The position numbers and the translations under genes are program-made. 64,000 nt of DNA from JAVBOW01 sp031550615 (GTDB lineage: Bacteria; Bacteroidota; Bacteroidia; Bacteroidales; Rikenellaceae): positions 62,001 through 126,000 of the forward strand of contig JAVBOL010000003.1 of the NCBI GenBank assembly GCA_031550615.1, read 5' to 3'. Within the stretch, counting starts at the first letter, position 1. Each line of letters opens with the position of its first letter. Under the pieces are notes generated by a model. The model saw nothing but the letters and a program-made list of their open reading frames with translations. It did no database searches and was not told the origin of the DNA. This document shows positions 50,768 through 58,362 of the stretch, one piece after another.

Positions 50768-50950
50768 CTATTGTACGCTCTTGTCTACGGCCATTTTACC
50801 GCGGTAGAAGCCGCACTCGGGGCATACGCGGTGGTAAAGAACGGCTGAGCCGCAGTTCGAGCAAACAGCGATGGTCGGAGCCACGGCTTTGTAGTGAGTC
50901 CTTCTTTTATCCCTGCGGGTCGACGAGACCTTATGTTTAGGATGTGCCAT
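50768..50950 (-). CDS. rpmF: 50S ribosomal protein L32
   Basis: A 60-residue L32 with the characteristic MAHPKHKVSSTRRDKRRTHY opening and a zinc ribbon using two Cys pairs (CSNCG and CPECG). The zinc-binding form indicates no zinc-independent paralogue is needed here. Operon position between yceD and plsX is the usual one. Confidence 0.97.
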   Translation of the reverse strand: MAHPKHKVSSTRRDKRRTHYKAVAPTIAVCSNCGSAVLYHRVCPECGFYRGKMAVDKSVQ

Positions 50951-50976
50951 TTTAAATTATGAATTATGAATGTGAA

Positions 50977-51504
50977 TTATTTTGTCTTTTCCTCTATCGT
51001 TTCACTGCCCTCGGCAGCCTCAATTTCATCAAATTCGCTCTGCGTCACTATCTTAAAGCGCGAGAGCATATCGGGGTCACACAGCGGATTCCCGTCCTCA
51101 TCCGTGCCGTGGACCCTGCTCATCGGAAGCCCCAGGCAAACGCTTTCATAGACCCATTGGGCGATGTCCGCATCACCGTTTCCGGAGATAAAGAGCTGTT
51201 CGCCGTCGTATTCGCCCTCACGCGTGGGGTCCACACGCACCTCGAGCCCCCCTTCGTACTGAACCGGAAGTTCGAGCGGTTCCAGACAGCGGTCGCACTC
51301 GACCCTGGCCGTCGCCATGACCTTCATCTCAAGGCTCATTCCCGATGCCCTGCGCAGGACTTCGACCTCTATCGCCACCTTTCCGCCCATGACGGGGGAG
51401 TCTTCGAAAGCCTCGAAAAAACCGTCGCCAGTCTCAAGCGTAAAATGATGACTGCCAACTTCTAAGCCTTTATACGGTACGGCAAGTCCGCTGCGGTTAT
51501 CCAT
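50977..51504 (-). CDS. yceD: YceD/DUF177 family 23S rRNA-accumulation protein
   Basis: A 175-residue DUF177 protein. The family signature CDRCLEPLELPVQYEGGLEVRV (interrupted by strand breaks, CxRCL motif around residues 68-72) and EYDGEQLFI match YceD, linked to 23S rRNA processing or accumulation. The start at 51504 (MDNRSG) is preferred over a TTG 24 bases upstream because the -7 box TACCTTTG at 51526-51533 overlaps that codon. It is the first gene of the rpmF-plsX-fabH operon; an AT-rich ATGAATTATGAAT stretch separates it from rpmF. Confidence 0.88.
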   Translation of the reverse strand: MDNRSGLAVPYKGLEVGSHHFTLETGDGFFEAFEDSPVMGGKVAIEVEVLRRASGMSLEMKVMATARVECDRCLEPLELPVQYEGGLEVRVDPTREGEYDGEQLFISGNGDADIAQWVYESVCLGLPMSRVHGTDEDGNPLCDPDMLSRFKIVTQSEFDEIEAAEGSETIEEKTK

Positions 51505-51525
51505 TCTTTTCACGAAAAGAGTAGG

Positions 51526-51533
51526 CAAAGGTA
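51526..51533 (-). promoter_or_regulatory. -7 promoter box TACCTTTG for the yceD operon
   Basis: Exact TAnnTTTG match on the minus strand; the predicted leader before the ATG at 51504 is about 15 nt. Confidence 0.6.
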
Positions 51534-51608
51534 GGCAAATTTTAGAGTATTTGCAAAGTTTTATATATTTTTATCCTCCGATAGGGAATTTAAACCTTTT
51601 GTACAGCG

Positions 51609-52013
51609 ATGACTTACGAAATGCACATCACCAGCGCCGATCCCGCGTGGGCGCGATTCAATATTTTCCTGACGCTGGTGGGCTACGACGCCCACGGAGT
51701 GCAGTGCGCCGTGCAGACCGCCGAGGACCGCGTGCGTGACGTCGACGCCACGGGACGCACCCCGATGGCGGTCCCCGCTGGGGGTAAAGGCGCTACCCGC
51801 AAGGTGAAGATAGCCATCGGGGATTGTGCCCGCGCAGAGGCTTTCGTGAGCGTTGTGGCTCATTCGCTGCCCCACTCCACCAGGGTCGATCCGTCGGCTG
51901 AATTCGAGGCTACGCTCACGGCTTTCGCCGGCGGACGCGAACTATTCAGCCACAACTACGTGGTCAATCCCTGGGGCGGACTCTCCATCGCGGGGCTCGG
52001 GCTGAATGGTTGA
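51609..52013 (+). CDS. Hypothetical 134-residue protein
   Basis: No family recognised. The product lacks a signal peptide and membrane helix and shows alternating strand patterns (FNIFLTLVGYDAHGVQCAVQ, TRKVKIAIGDCARAEAFVSVV), so a small beta-sandwich is likely. It ends in a Gly/Leu-rich tail (WGGLSIAGLGLNG). It is divergent from the yceD operon and followed by a ~195-base gap in which I see no gene or terminator. Coding potential rests on normal codon pattern and length only. Confidence 0.55.
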   Translation: MTYEMHITSADPAWARFNIFLTLVGYDAHGVQCAVQTAEDRVRDVDATGRTPMAVPAGGKGATRKVKIAIGDCARAEAFVSVVAHSLPHSTRVDPSAEFEATLTAFAGGRELFSHNYVVNPWGGLSIAGLGLNG

Positions 52014-52193
52014 TCCGGGACATACCTATATATAATAGCGACCGGGACATTGAGGGCCGGCATTGCCGCCGGGGTCGAAACGTGCGTGACTTCAGGACAG
52101 AACGTACGGACATTTCCACCGAAATCTTTGCCTTAAATTTCGGTACGCGCTGCAAAAAAGCGGACACAGGATCAAATATATGCCATTTTGTTT

Positions 52194-52201
52194 TACCTTT
52201 G
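52194..52201 (+). promoter_or_regulatory. -7 promoter box TACCTTTG for the AraC pair
   Basis: The box ends 8 bases before the ATG at 52210, giving a leader of only about 3 nt, and it shows that an in-frame ATG at 52180 is not the start. Confidence 0.58.
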
Positions 52202-52209
52202 GCTCTGTC

Positions 52210-52782
52210 ATGGGCAACCTCTCATTTTTCCTCGCCTCGCTGGCCGGTGCACTTTTACTGTTCGCCGTGCTTTTCGCAGGTGCGTATTTCTCGCACCGGC
52301 TGATCGCCCTCGCCCGCATCCCGAAAGGCAAGGGGCGATCGGCGACCGCACCCTCCAAAGGCGCGGCGAGTGACACCGCGGCGGTGCGCACGACACAAAA
52401 ACCGGTCGCCCTGACGCGCGAGAGGTTGGAGCAGGTGCTGGTCCGCAGCAAGCTCTACCTTAACCCTGACCTGAAGATAACCGACCTGCTGCTACCCCTG
52501 GGCACGAACCGCACATACCTGTCCAATTTCATCAACCACACCTACGGAATGAGTTTTCGCCAGTTGGTCAATTCACTGAGGGTACAGGAGATAGATCACG
52601 TGTCGCACCTTCAGACAAACCGCAGCAAGAACCTCTCGCAACTCGCCTCGGGGGCGGGATTCGGCAGTTACCGCAACTATACCCGCGCGCGGAAACAGAC
52701 CTCCGAGGCACAGGCAACCGGACAGTTGCCCAAGCTTCCGAAGGTAAGGCGTAAACAGCACACACCGACTGAAAAAGAATGA
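52210..52782 (+). CDS. AraC-type helix-turn-helix protein with N-terminal membrane helix
   Basis: A 190-residue protein: one N-terminal membrane segment (MGNLSFFLASLAGALLLFAV onward to ~30), a basic linker, then an AraC-like DNA-binding domain (~80-165) with YLNPDLKITDLLLPLGTNRTYLSNFINH in place of the first helix-turn-helix and LASGAGFGSYRNYTRARK in place of the second, which is less canonical. No sensory domain is present. It is coupled by an ATGA overlap to a larger AraC-type gene, and the two may act together on the fimbrial operon downstream. Confidence 0.8.
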   Translation: MGNLSFFLASLAGALLLFAVLFAGAYFSHRLIALARIPKGKGRSATAPSKGAASDTAAVRTTQKPVALTRERLEQVLVRSKLYLNPDLKITDLLLPLGTNRTYLSNFINHTYGMSFRQLVNSLRVQEIDHVSHLQTNRSKNLSQLASGAGFGSYRNYTRARKQTSEAQATGQLPKLPKVRRKQHTPTEKE

Positions 52783-53882
52783 GTATAAGCAATGAACTGG
52801 AGCTGCTGCTCTACCTGCTGCCCATACTGACCTGCTTCATGGCGGCCTTCACGCTATGGGTCAACCCCAACCGCACCAGACCGCAGATGTGGCTGGCGTT
52901 GTTTATGCTCATGCTCGGGCTGACGCTCAGTTTTACGTTTAGCTACGACCGCTATTTCAGCGATTTCTGGCGCACCGCACTGCTGCCGGGCTACTATGTG
53001 ATGTCGATATTCTCGGCCATCACCGTACTGTTCTACTTCGTGTCGCTGATGCAGCCGCTCAGGCTCACAGGGCGCTATATCGGCTATTTCGTGTGCGCCG
53101 GTGTGGCTTACGCCGTGATAATGTACCTGCCGCTGATCTTCGGGTGGGGCGGTGCGCACGACAAGGCTGGATTCAGGATCTTCGCCGCCGTGTGCGACGC
53201 TTCGCTGATCGCCTACACGATAACCACCGTCACGGCGATGTATTTCCGCTACCGCCGCTTTATCCGCAACGCGTACTCATACGCCGAGGGCATCGGGCTG
53301 CGGTGGATATTCATCAGCAACGGCGCACTCGCGCTGCTTGGCGTGATCGACATTATATGGAAACTGCGCGCCGACACCGGCGAGAGCCCCCTGTTCAACC
53401 TGAACGTACTGATTATAACCATATTGGTCTTCTGGCTCGGTTTCCGCCAGGGCGAAGTGCCAGCCACACCCATCCCGGAAGCGGCAAGCGATAACCTCCC
53501 GACGGAAAACCTCCCTGCCGGGCAGCAGTCGGCACGTTACAAACTGGCACGGCAAACGCTGGTCGACCACTTCGCCGAACATAAGCCGTACCTCGACCCC
53601 ACGCTCAGCCTCGACGACACCGCGGCGGCGCTCGGCATCAAAAGCGGCTACCTGTCCAGGATGATAAACCGCGAATTCAACGTCAACTTCTATACCCTTG
53701 TCAACGGATACCGCACGGACCACGCCATGGAGTTGATCGAGCGCCATAATGGCCGCATAAGCATCCGGGAGGCGTACACCGAGGCCGGATTCCGGTCGCG
53801 CAGTGTATTTTACAGCCAATTCCTAAGCCGCACGGGGCAGACGCCATCGGAAGCGATCCGAAAGGCTCAGGAAAAAAAATAG
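52779..53882 (+). CDS. Membrane-embedded AraC family transcriptional regulator
   Basis: The 367-residue protein has six or seven hydrophobic segments in residues ~8-230 and a cytoplasmic C-terminal AraC domain (~270-365): LDDTAAALGIKSGYLSRMINREF forms the first helix-turn-helix and ISIREAYTEAGFRSRSVFYSQFLSRTG (in two runs) the second, with the family G-F-x-S-x-S-x-F pattern. Such membrane-bound regulators are frequent next to surface-structure genes in Bacteroidetes. It lies 255 bases upstream of the fimbrial operon and is a good candidate for its regulator (inference). Confidence 0.85.
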   Translation: MSISNELELLLYLLPILTCFMAAFTLWVNPNRTRPQMWLALFMLMLGLTLSFTFSYDRYFSDFWRTALLPGYYVMSIFSAITVLFYFVSLMQPLRLTGRYIGYFVCAGVAYAVIMYLPLIFGWGGAHDKAGFRIFAAVCDASLIAYTITTVTAMYFRYRRFIRNAYSYAEGIGLRWIFISNGALALLGVIDIIWKLRADTGESPLFNLNVLIITILVFWLGFRQGEVPATPIPEAASDNLPTENLPAGQQSARYKLARQTLVDHFAEHKPYLDPTLSLDDTAAALGIKSGYLSRMINREFNVNFYTLVNGYRTDHAMELIERHNGRISIREAYTEAGFRSRSVFYSQFLSRTGQTPSEAIRKAQEKK

Positions 53883-53904
53883 ATCTATTTTTAAGATCGT
53901 TTAC

Positions 53905-53937
53905 AATGCCACCTTTCGGGTGGCATTTGTTATATAT
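53905..53937 (+). terminator. Terminator of the AraC pair
   Basis: AATGCCACC (53905-53913) pairs perfectly with GGTGGCATT (53919-53927) around a TTTCG loop; TGTTATATAT follows. Confidence 0.75.
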
Positions 53938-54039
53938 ATACCTTTCCGCAGCCGCTTATAATAAATCCGGCCGATCAACGTTTGATCTTACGGCATGTAA
54001 ATCTTTTATTACCAAATTTATTAAAAATGACGCCTTTTT

Positions 54040-54069
54040 TTGGCGGTACATAAAAATACAATACATTTG
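54040..54069 (+). promoter_or_regulatory. Promoter of the fimbrial operon (TTG-N19-TACATTTG)
   Basis: TTG at 54040-54042, 19-base spacer, TACATTTG at 54062-54069. ATACATTTGCACC here is repeated exactly at the fimbrillin promoter (57026-57038). Confidence 0.82.
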
Positions 54070-54136
54070 CACCCGGTTTGATAGCATCGCATTTATTCGA
54101 TAGTAAAAGTTCCTATAATAACTATTTATATATAAA

Positions 54137-55954
54137 GTGAGAATCAGCAGTACCATAGTCGCAACCGTTGCCGTATTATTATGGTCACTGCACTCCGTAT
54201 CCGCAGCCGCTACTGCTGATCCCGATCCGGCCATCGTTTTCCGACAGGGCAGCGAAATACTCTATCCCGACTATAGATCCAACCGTTCCGGCCTCGATCG
54301 CCTGGAGAGTGAGGTTACCCGGTACGAGGACATCATCCTTTCAGGTAACGGCCACATCCGCCTTGTCGCATGCATAGCGCCGGCAGATAAGGACAATCCG
54401 GCAGCGATAAACATGGCCGCCACCCGTGCGGTGGTCCTGCGGACACACCTGTGCCGGAAATTCCGCATGCTCACAAAATGGTGTTTCACTTTCTATATAG
54501 ACGTCGACGCCGCGCAGGGCAACTCGGTACGGGTCGGCGTCGTACATGGGCGGGTCGCCGACGATGCGCCGGGCGACATATATTTCTCGACGCGCAAGGA
54601 CGACCCGGCGGCGATCCGCCAGATGCTTTCCAAATACGGTAAGCTGCCTTTCATTGATGAGGTTGCAAGGCAACCTCATCAAAATGCGGGAGCTCCCGCA
54701 TCCTTTCCGCCTGTCGTTTCCCTCCCGGCGGACGACGGCAAAACCACGGTGGCGATCTATTACCGTTGGGACAAATCGAAGATAGACTCGCTCTACCTCT
54801 CCAACCCGCATAATCTGCGCACGCTCGACTCGCTGCTCACCTCGGCGGACACGCGGCGCATCGACACGCTCACCATCGTGGCCTACGCCTCGCCGGAGGG
54901 CGATTCCATATACAACAGGCGCCTCTCCGAGCGCAGGGCGACCACCATACGCGACAACATCGTGGAGCGCTACCGCGGGATCGATCCGGTGAGGATAACG
55001 ACCAGCGCGCAGGGCGAGAACTGGGAAGGCATGGCCAAATTGGTCGCCGACGACCAAAACCTGCCGTCGAGGGACAAGGTGCTCGAGATACTGCGTTCAC
55101 CGATGGCCGAGCGGCAGAAACAGAGCGCCCTCACAAGGCTCGACGGCGGGAAGACCTACTACCGCTATATCCTGCCCAACTATTACACCTACCTGCGTCT
55201 GGGCGCTACGGTGATGATGTCCTACATGCCGGTCGAGCCTGTCACAGAGCCCGAGCCGGAGCCCATAGCAGAGCCAGAGCCGCCGGTGGTCGCGCCGCCT
55301 GTTATCATACCGCCCGTTACCGTACCGCCCGGGCCGGAGCCCGAATCGGTCCCCACGCCGGCATTGCCGCAACTCCAGACGGCTAAATATCCGCTGGCGC
55401 TGAAAACCAACATGCTCTACGACCTTGCCGGAGCGGCCAACCTGGGCGTCGAATTGCCCATCGGCAGCCGGTGGTCGGTGGTGGGCGACGCGGCTTATGC
55501 CTACTGGCGCACATCCAACCACCTCTACGCCCTGCAAACGCTCGAATACGGCCTTTCGGGGCGCTACTGGCTTCCTGTCGGCGAACGGCGCAAGGAGCGC
55601 AATCCCGAGTGGGACAAACCCCTGCGCGGATGGAATTTCGGCGTTTATGGCCGTTACTGGCAACGCTACGACGTGCAATGGATAGACGGCGTACAGGGCG
55701 ACGGATCGTGGTCGGCCGGCATCACGGCGGGATACGCATTCCCCGTGGCGCGCAACCTCTCGCTGGAAACGGGCCTCGGGGCGGGCTATTTACACACGTC
55801 CGAGTACCGCAGCTATGACCGGCCTGTGTATGACGAGGACGGAAATTACCATCTGATGTGGAAGAAAACGGCTATATGGAGCGGCCTGACCCTTACCAGG
55901 GTGAGCTTCTCGCTCGTATGGCTGATAGAGACAGGAAAGGGGGAAGGGAAATGA
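54137..55954 (+). CDS. OmpA-like/DUF3575 fimbrial accessory outer-membrane protein
   Basis: A 605-residue exported protein starting with GTG (signal RISSTIVATVAVLLWSLHSVSA). After a ~190-residue N-terminal region with an OmpA-like look comes a clear OmpA-type domain (~208-345: VAIYYRWDKSKIDSLYLSN, IVAYASPEGDSIYNRRLSER). A Pro/Glu-rich linker (~372-415) leads to a C-terminal DUF3575 barrel (TNMLYDLAGAANLGVELPIG to SFSLVWLIE). DUF3575 genes regularly accompany FimA/Mfa1-type fimbriae. The protein probably links the outer membrane, peptidoglycan and the fimbrial assembly; the next gene overlaps its stop by four bases. Confidence 0.85.
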   Translation: MRISSTIVATVAVLLWSLHSVSAAATADPDPAIVFRQGSEILYPDYRSNRSGLDRLESEVTRYEDIILSGNGHIRLVACIAPADKDNPAAINMAATRAVVLRTHLCRKFRMLTKWCFTFYIDVDAAQGNSVRVGVVHGRVADDAPGDIYFSTRKDDPAAIRQMLSKYGKLPFIDEVARQPHQNAGAPASFPPVVSLPADDGKTTVAIYYRWDKSKIDSLYLSNPHNLRTLDSLLTSADTRRIDTLTIVAYASPEGDSIYNRRLSERRATTIRDNIVERYRGIDPVRITTSAQGENWEGMAKLVADDQNLPSRDKVLEILRSPMAERQKQSALTRLDGGKTYYRYILPNYYTYLRLGATVMMSYMPVEPVTEPEPEPIAEPEPPVVAPPVIIPPVTVPPGPEPESVPTPALPQLQTAKYPLALKTNMLYDLAGAANLGVELPIGSRWSVVGDAAYAYWRTSNHLYALQTLEYGLSGRYWLPVGERRKERNPEWDKPLRGWNFGVYGRYWQRYDVQWIDGVQGDGSWSAGITAGYAFPVARNLSLETGLGAGYLHTSEYRSYDRPVYDEDGNYHLMWKKTAIWSGLTLTRVSFSLVWLIETGKGEGK

Positions 55955-56967
55955 GGTCCCGCAACTACATATACATATTGGCCCTCGCCCTGATTCCGGT
56001 CTTGTGGGGCTGCACCAAGCAACGCGACCTGTATGTGATCTCGAGCCCCCTTATCAAGATAAAGTGCGACTGGAGCCGCGCACGCCTTGAGCCAGACCGC
56101 TGGACGCTCATGCTCTACGGCGACCAGGCGGCCAGGCCGAAGTCCTATCTGCTCAGCCGCACCGTCGACACCCTTCAGATCGCACCCGACAACTACCGCA
56201 CGCTGCTGGTCAACGGATCGCTCCAGACGGCTATCGACTTCGTGGCTTTCCGCAACACGGGCTCATTCGACACTTTCGAGGCCTATGCCACCGTCGAGCG
56301 CGTCAAGCCTGGCGGCGAGATCGTGGTCAACGAGCCCGACACGCTGGCCGGGGCGGCAGTGCTTAAAACCATAGGCAGCGAGAGCAAATTCACCGCCAGG
56401 TACAAGGACGGCCATTTGCAACCGGGCGACCAGCGCCATTACGTGCTCGATTCGCTCGAATACGTCCCCTGCCGGCTGGTCTACCGGATAAACGTCGTCG
56501 TGACCATCGAGAATATCAACTACCTGCTCCCCGAGCGCAAGATCGCGGGCGAGGTCAGGGGGCTGGCGGGCGGCGTGCTGGTCGCTTCACGCATGCCCAC
56601 CCACGCCCCGGTCACTTATTCCCTGAGCATTACGAACAATAATCCGTCGTCCGCGACCGTTGGTACAATTGAAACCGCATTCGCGACTTTCGGTCCGCCG
56701 TTGGACCTGACGCAGCAGCGGTCATACATTATGGAACTCGCGTTCATACTTAAGAATAGCAGGATTTACAAAGTGCCCCTGGACGTGTCTGACCAGGTAG
56801 AGCAGATCGCCGCGCAGATAAAGGACCGGATCGACCGGGGCGTCTGCGACGCGGGCCTCGACCTGGAGCTGAGGGTCACGGTAACACTGCCTGATCCATC
56901 GCCAAATACGGGCGATATTTGGGTCGATCCGTGGGGTGATGAAGAAAACGAGGATGTTTTTTTATAG
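55951..56967 (+). CDS. DUF5119 fimbrial accessory lipoprotein
   Basis: A 338-residue lipoprotein with start at 55951 (ATGA overlap with the preceding stop); the lipobox is LIPVLWGC near residue 21. The body matches DUF5119: IKCDWSRARLEPDRWTLMLYGD near the N-terminus and two beta-sandwich halves with PVTYSLSITNNN and DLTQQRSYIMELAFIL. Position between a DUF3575 gene and a fimbrillin gene suggests the role of an Mfa2/FimB-like anchor or length regulator of the fimbria. That role is inferred from context. Confidence 0.83.
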   Translation: MRSRNYIYILALALIPVLWGCTKQRDLYVISSPLIKIKCDWSRARLEPDRWTLMLYGDQAARPKSYLLSRTVDTLQIAPDNYRTLLVNGSLQTAIDFVAFRNTGSFDTFEAYATVERVKPGGEIVVNEPDTLAGAAVLKTIGSESKFTARYKDGHLQPGDQRHYVLDSLEYVPCRLVYRINVVVTIENINYLLPERKIAGEVRGLAGGVLVASRMPTHAPVTYSLSITNNNPSSATVGTIETAFATFGPPLDLTQQRSYIMELAFILKNSRIYKVPLDVSDQVEQIAAQIKDRIDRGVCDAGLDLELRVTVTLPDPSPNTGDIWVDPWGDEENEDVFL

Positions 56968-57004
56968 AAAATTAACATTTTTTACGAAAAATGCAGTAAA
57001 ACAG

Positions 57005-57034
57005 TTGGAATTTCTAAAATTAGAAATACATTTG
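57005..57034 (+). promoter_or_regulatory. Promoter of the fimbrillin gene (TTG-N19-TACATTTG)
   Basis: TTG at 57005-57007, 19-base spacer and TACATTTG at 57027-57034, followed by GCACC as in the operon promoter at 54 kb. The leader is about 104 nt. Confidence 0.84.
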
Positions 57035-57144
57035 CACCGAATTTGAAAAAATAATTGTAATCCCGTGTAGTGAAGCTACTTTCACAAACGAAGTTTTCGC
57101 ACGGACCAAAAAAGTAAAATAACTAAATAATTTAGACTTAAATC

Positions 57145-58284
57145 ATGAAAAAAGCGTTACAACTTATCGCAGCCTTAGCCCTCATCGTATCGGTGTCGAG
57201 CTGCTCGAAAGAAGAAACCATCAGCACCAACGGTGACCGCACGCCCCTTAAATTCCGTTTAGCGGTAGGCAAGACCACCAGGGCGACCCAAAGCTGGGAC
57301 CAGGAGGTTGATGCAATGCAAGACAGGGTTATTACCGTTTATGTGAAAGATTACGCAGGCAACGCAGCCTTTGTATACACCAGTGCAAATGCTCAGATAT
57401 CGGTATTCTATCTGGTAAATGCAACTGATGGCGCCAGCTCCAAGACCTACACCAGCTACACTGAAGCATCGAGCGGTGGCACTGAAGCCGAACTTTATAT
57501 GCCCGGCAACGGCTCGTATGTTTACTTTGTGGCTTTCTCAGATTCGAATGAAGGGAATCTAAATAACATCGACTATGATTTTAGCGCGACCCGTGGAGAG
57601 CCAGGCACTTCGAAAGTGACGATTGATGAGTTCGAAAACGATCCTACCAATGAGTTGCTTTGTGCCTTTACCGACAGCCTTAATAACGAAAACACAACGG
57701 TGTCACTCGGTTTCTCCCGCATGGCTTCGCAGCTGGTGTTCCTTGTCGACAACAACAAGGACACAGGGGTCACCGAGCAAATATCCATCAACAATTTCAC
57801 CGTAAAGGTAACCGAATCTGCTAATTGGGAGGGCGCCGCTGCGCCCAGCGCTGCGACTACCAGCACTTTCTCTTCATACAGCAGCACGTTGGCCGAATAC
57901 GGACCCTCGAATGTGGAATACACCGCAGCAAATGCAACCACTGTCGGCGGCGCTCCTACTGCCGAATTCGCCCGCCTCTTCGTGCTGCCTATCGACGGTC
58001 TCAACGCTGCCGCCGCGTCCCTCGGCATGATGATCTCTGTAAACTACACTATTTATCAAAACGGGAATGAACGTTTTACGGGAGATAAGGAGATTTACTT
58101 CAAGGATTTACCCAGCATCGCCAACTGGGAAGCAGGTAAAAGATACCGCTACACATTCAGGCCCACAGCTTTCGTTGGGATAGGAGGCGCCATGGCATGG
58201 TCATTCACCATAAGCGGCAACGCCTGGGTAGATGGCAATGAGGAGGCAGACAACATCGAACCTTATACACATACACCTGCTTAG
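57145..58284 (+). CDS. Fimbrillin family major or minor pilin lipoprotein
   Basis: A 379-residue fimbrillin precursor with lipoprotein signal (MKKALQLIAALALIVSVSSC, Cys20). The N-terminal prodomain ends in GKTTRATQS: Arg46-Ala47 corresponds to the Arg-specific cleavage site that matures FimA/Mfa1 pilins for donor-strand exchange. Two beta-sandwich halves follow (~50-200, ~200-375), with LGFSRMASQLVFLVDNN and the late GKRYRYTFRP typical of the family. It has a strong promoter of its own and a terminator hairpin, so it is made in excess of the two accessory proteins upstream. Confidence 0.9.
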   Translation: MKKALQLIAALALIVSVSSCSKEETISTNGDRTPLKFRLAVGKTTRATQSWDQEVDAMQDRVITVYVKDYAGNAAFVYTSANAQISVFYLVNATDGASSKTYTSYTEASSGGTEAELYMPGNGSYVYFVAFSDSNEGNLNNIDYDFSATRGEPGTSKVTIDEFENDPTNELLCAFTDSLNNENTTVSLGFSRMASQLVFLVDNNKDTGVTEQISINNFTVKVTESANWEGAAAPSAATTSTFSSYSSTLAEYGPSNVEYTAANATTVGGAPTAEFARLFVLPIDGLNAAAASLGMMISVNYTIYQNGNERFTGDKEIYFKDLPSIANWEAGKRYRYTFRPTAFVGIGGAMAWSFTISGNAWVDGNEEADNIEPYTHTPA

Positions 58285-58316
58285 GGAACGCAATTCCCCG
58301 CTGACAAAGAAACACT

Positions 58317-58347
58317 ACCTATGCGAGGCCGATAACCTCGCATAGGT
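58317..58347 (+). terminator. Terminator after the fimbrillin gene
   Basis: ACCTATGCGAGG (58317-58328) pairs perfectly with CCTCGCATAGGT (58336-58347). The stem lacks a long T tract, so some read-through into the glycan cluster is possible. Confidence 0.65.
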
Positions 58348-58362
58348 GCTATAAAGGGGTTT

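Noticed and set aside
52180..52209. Upstream start for the first AraC-type gene
   Set aside because: A TACCTTTG box lies inside the extra ten codons, so the transcript starts after this ATG.
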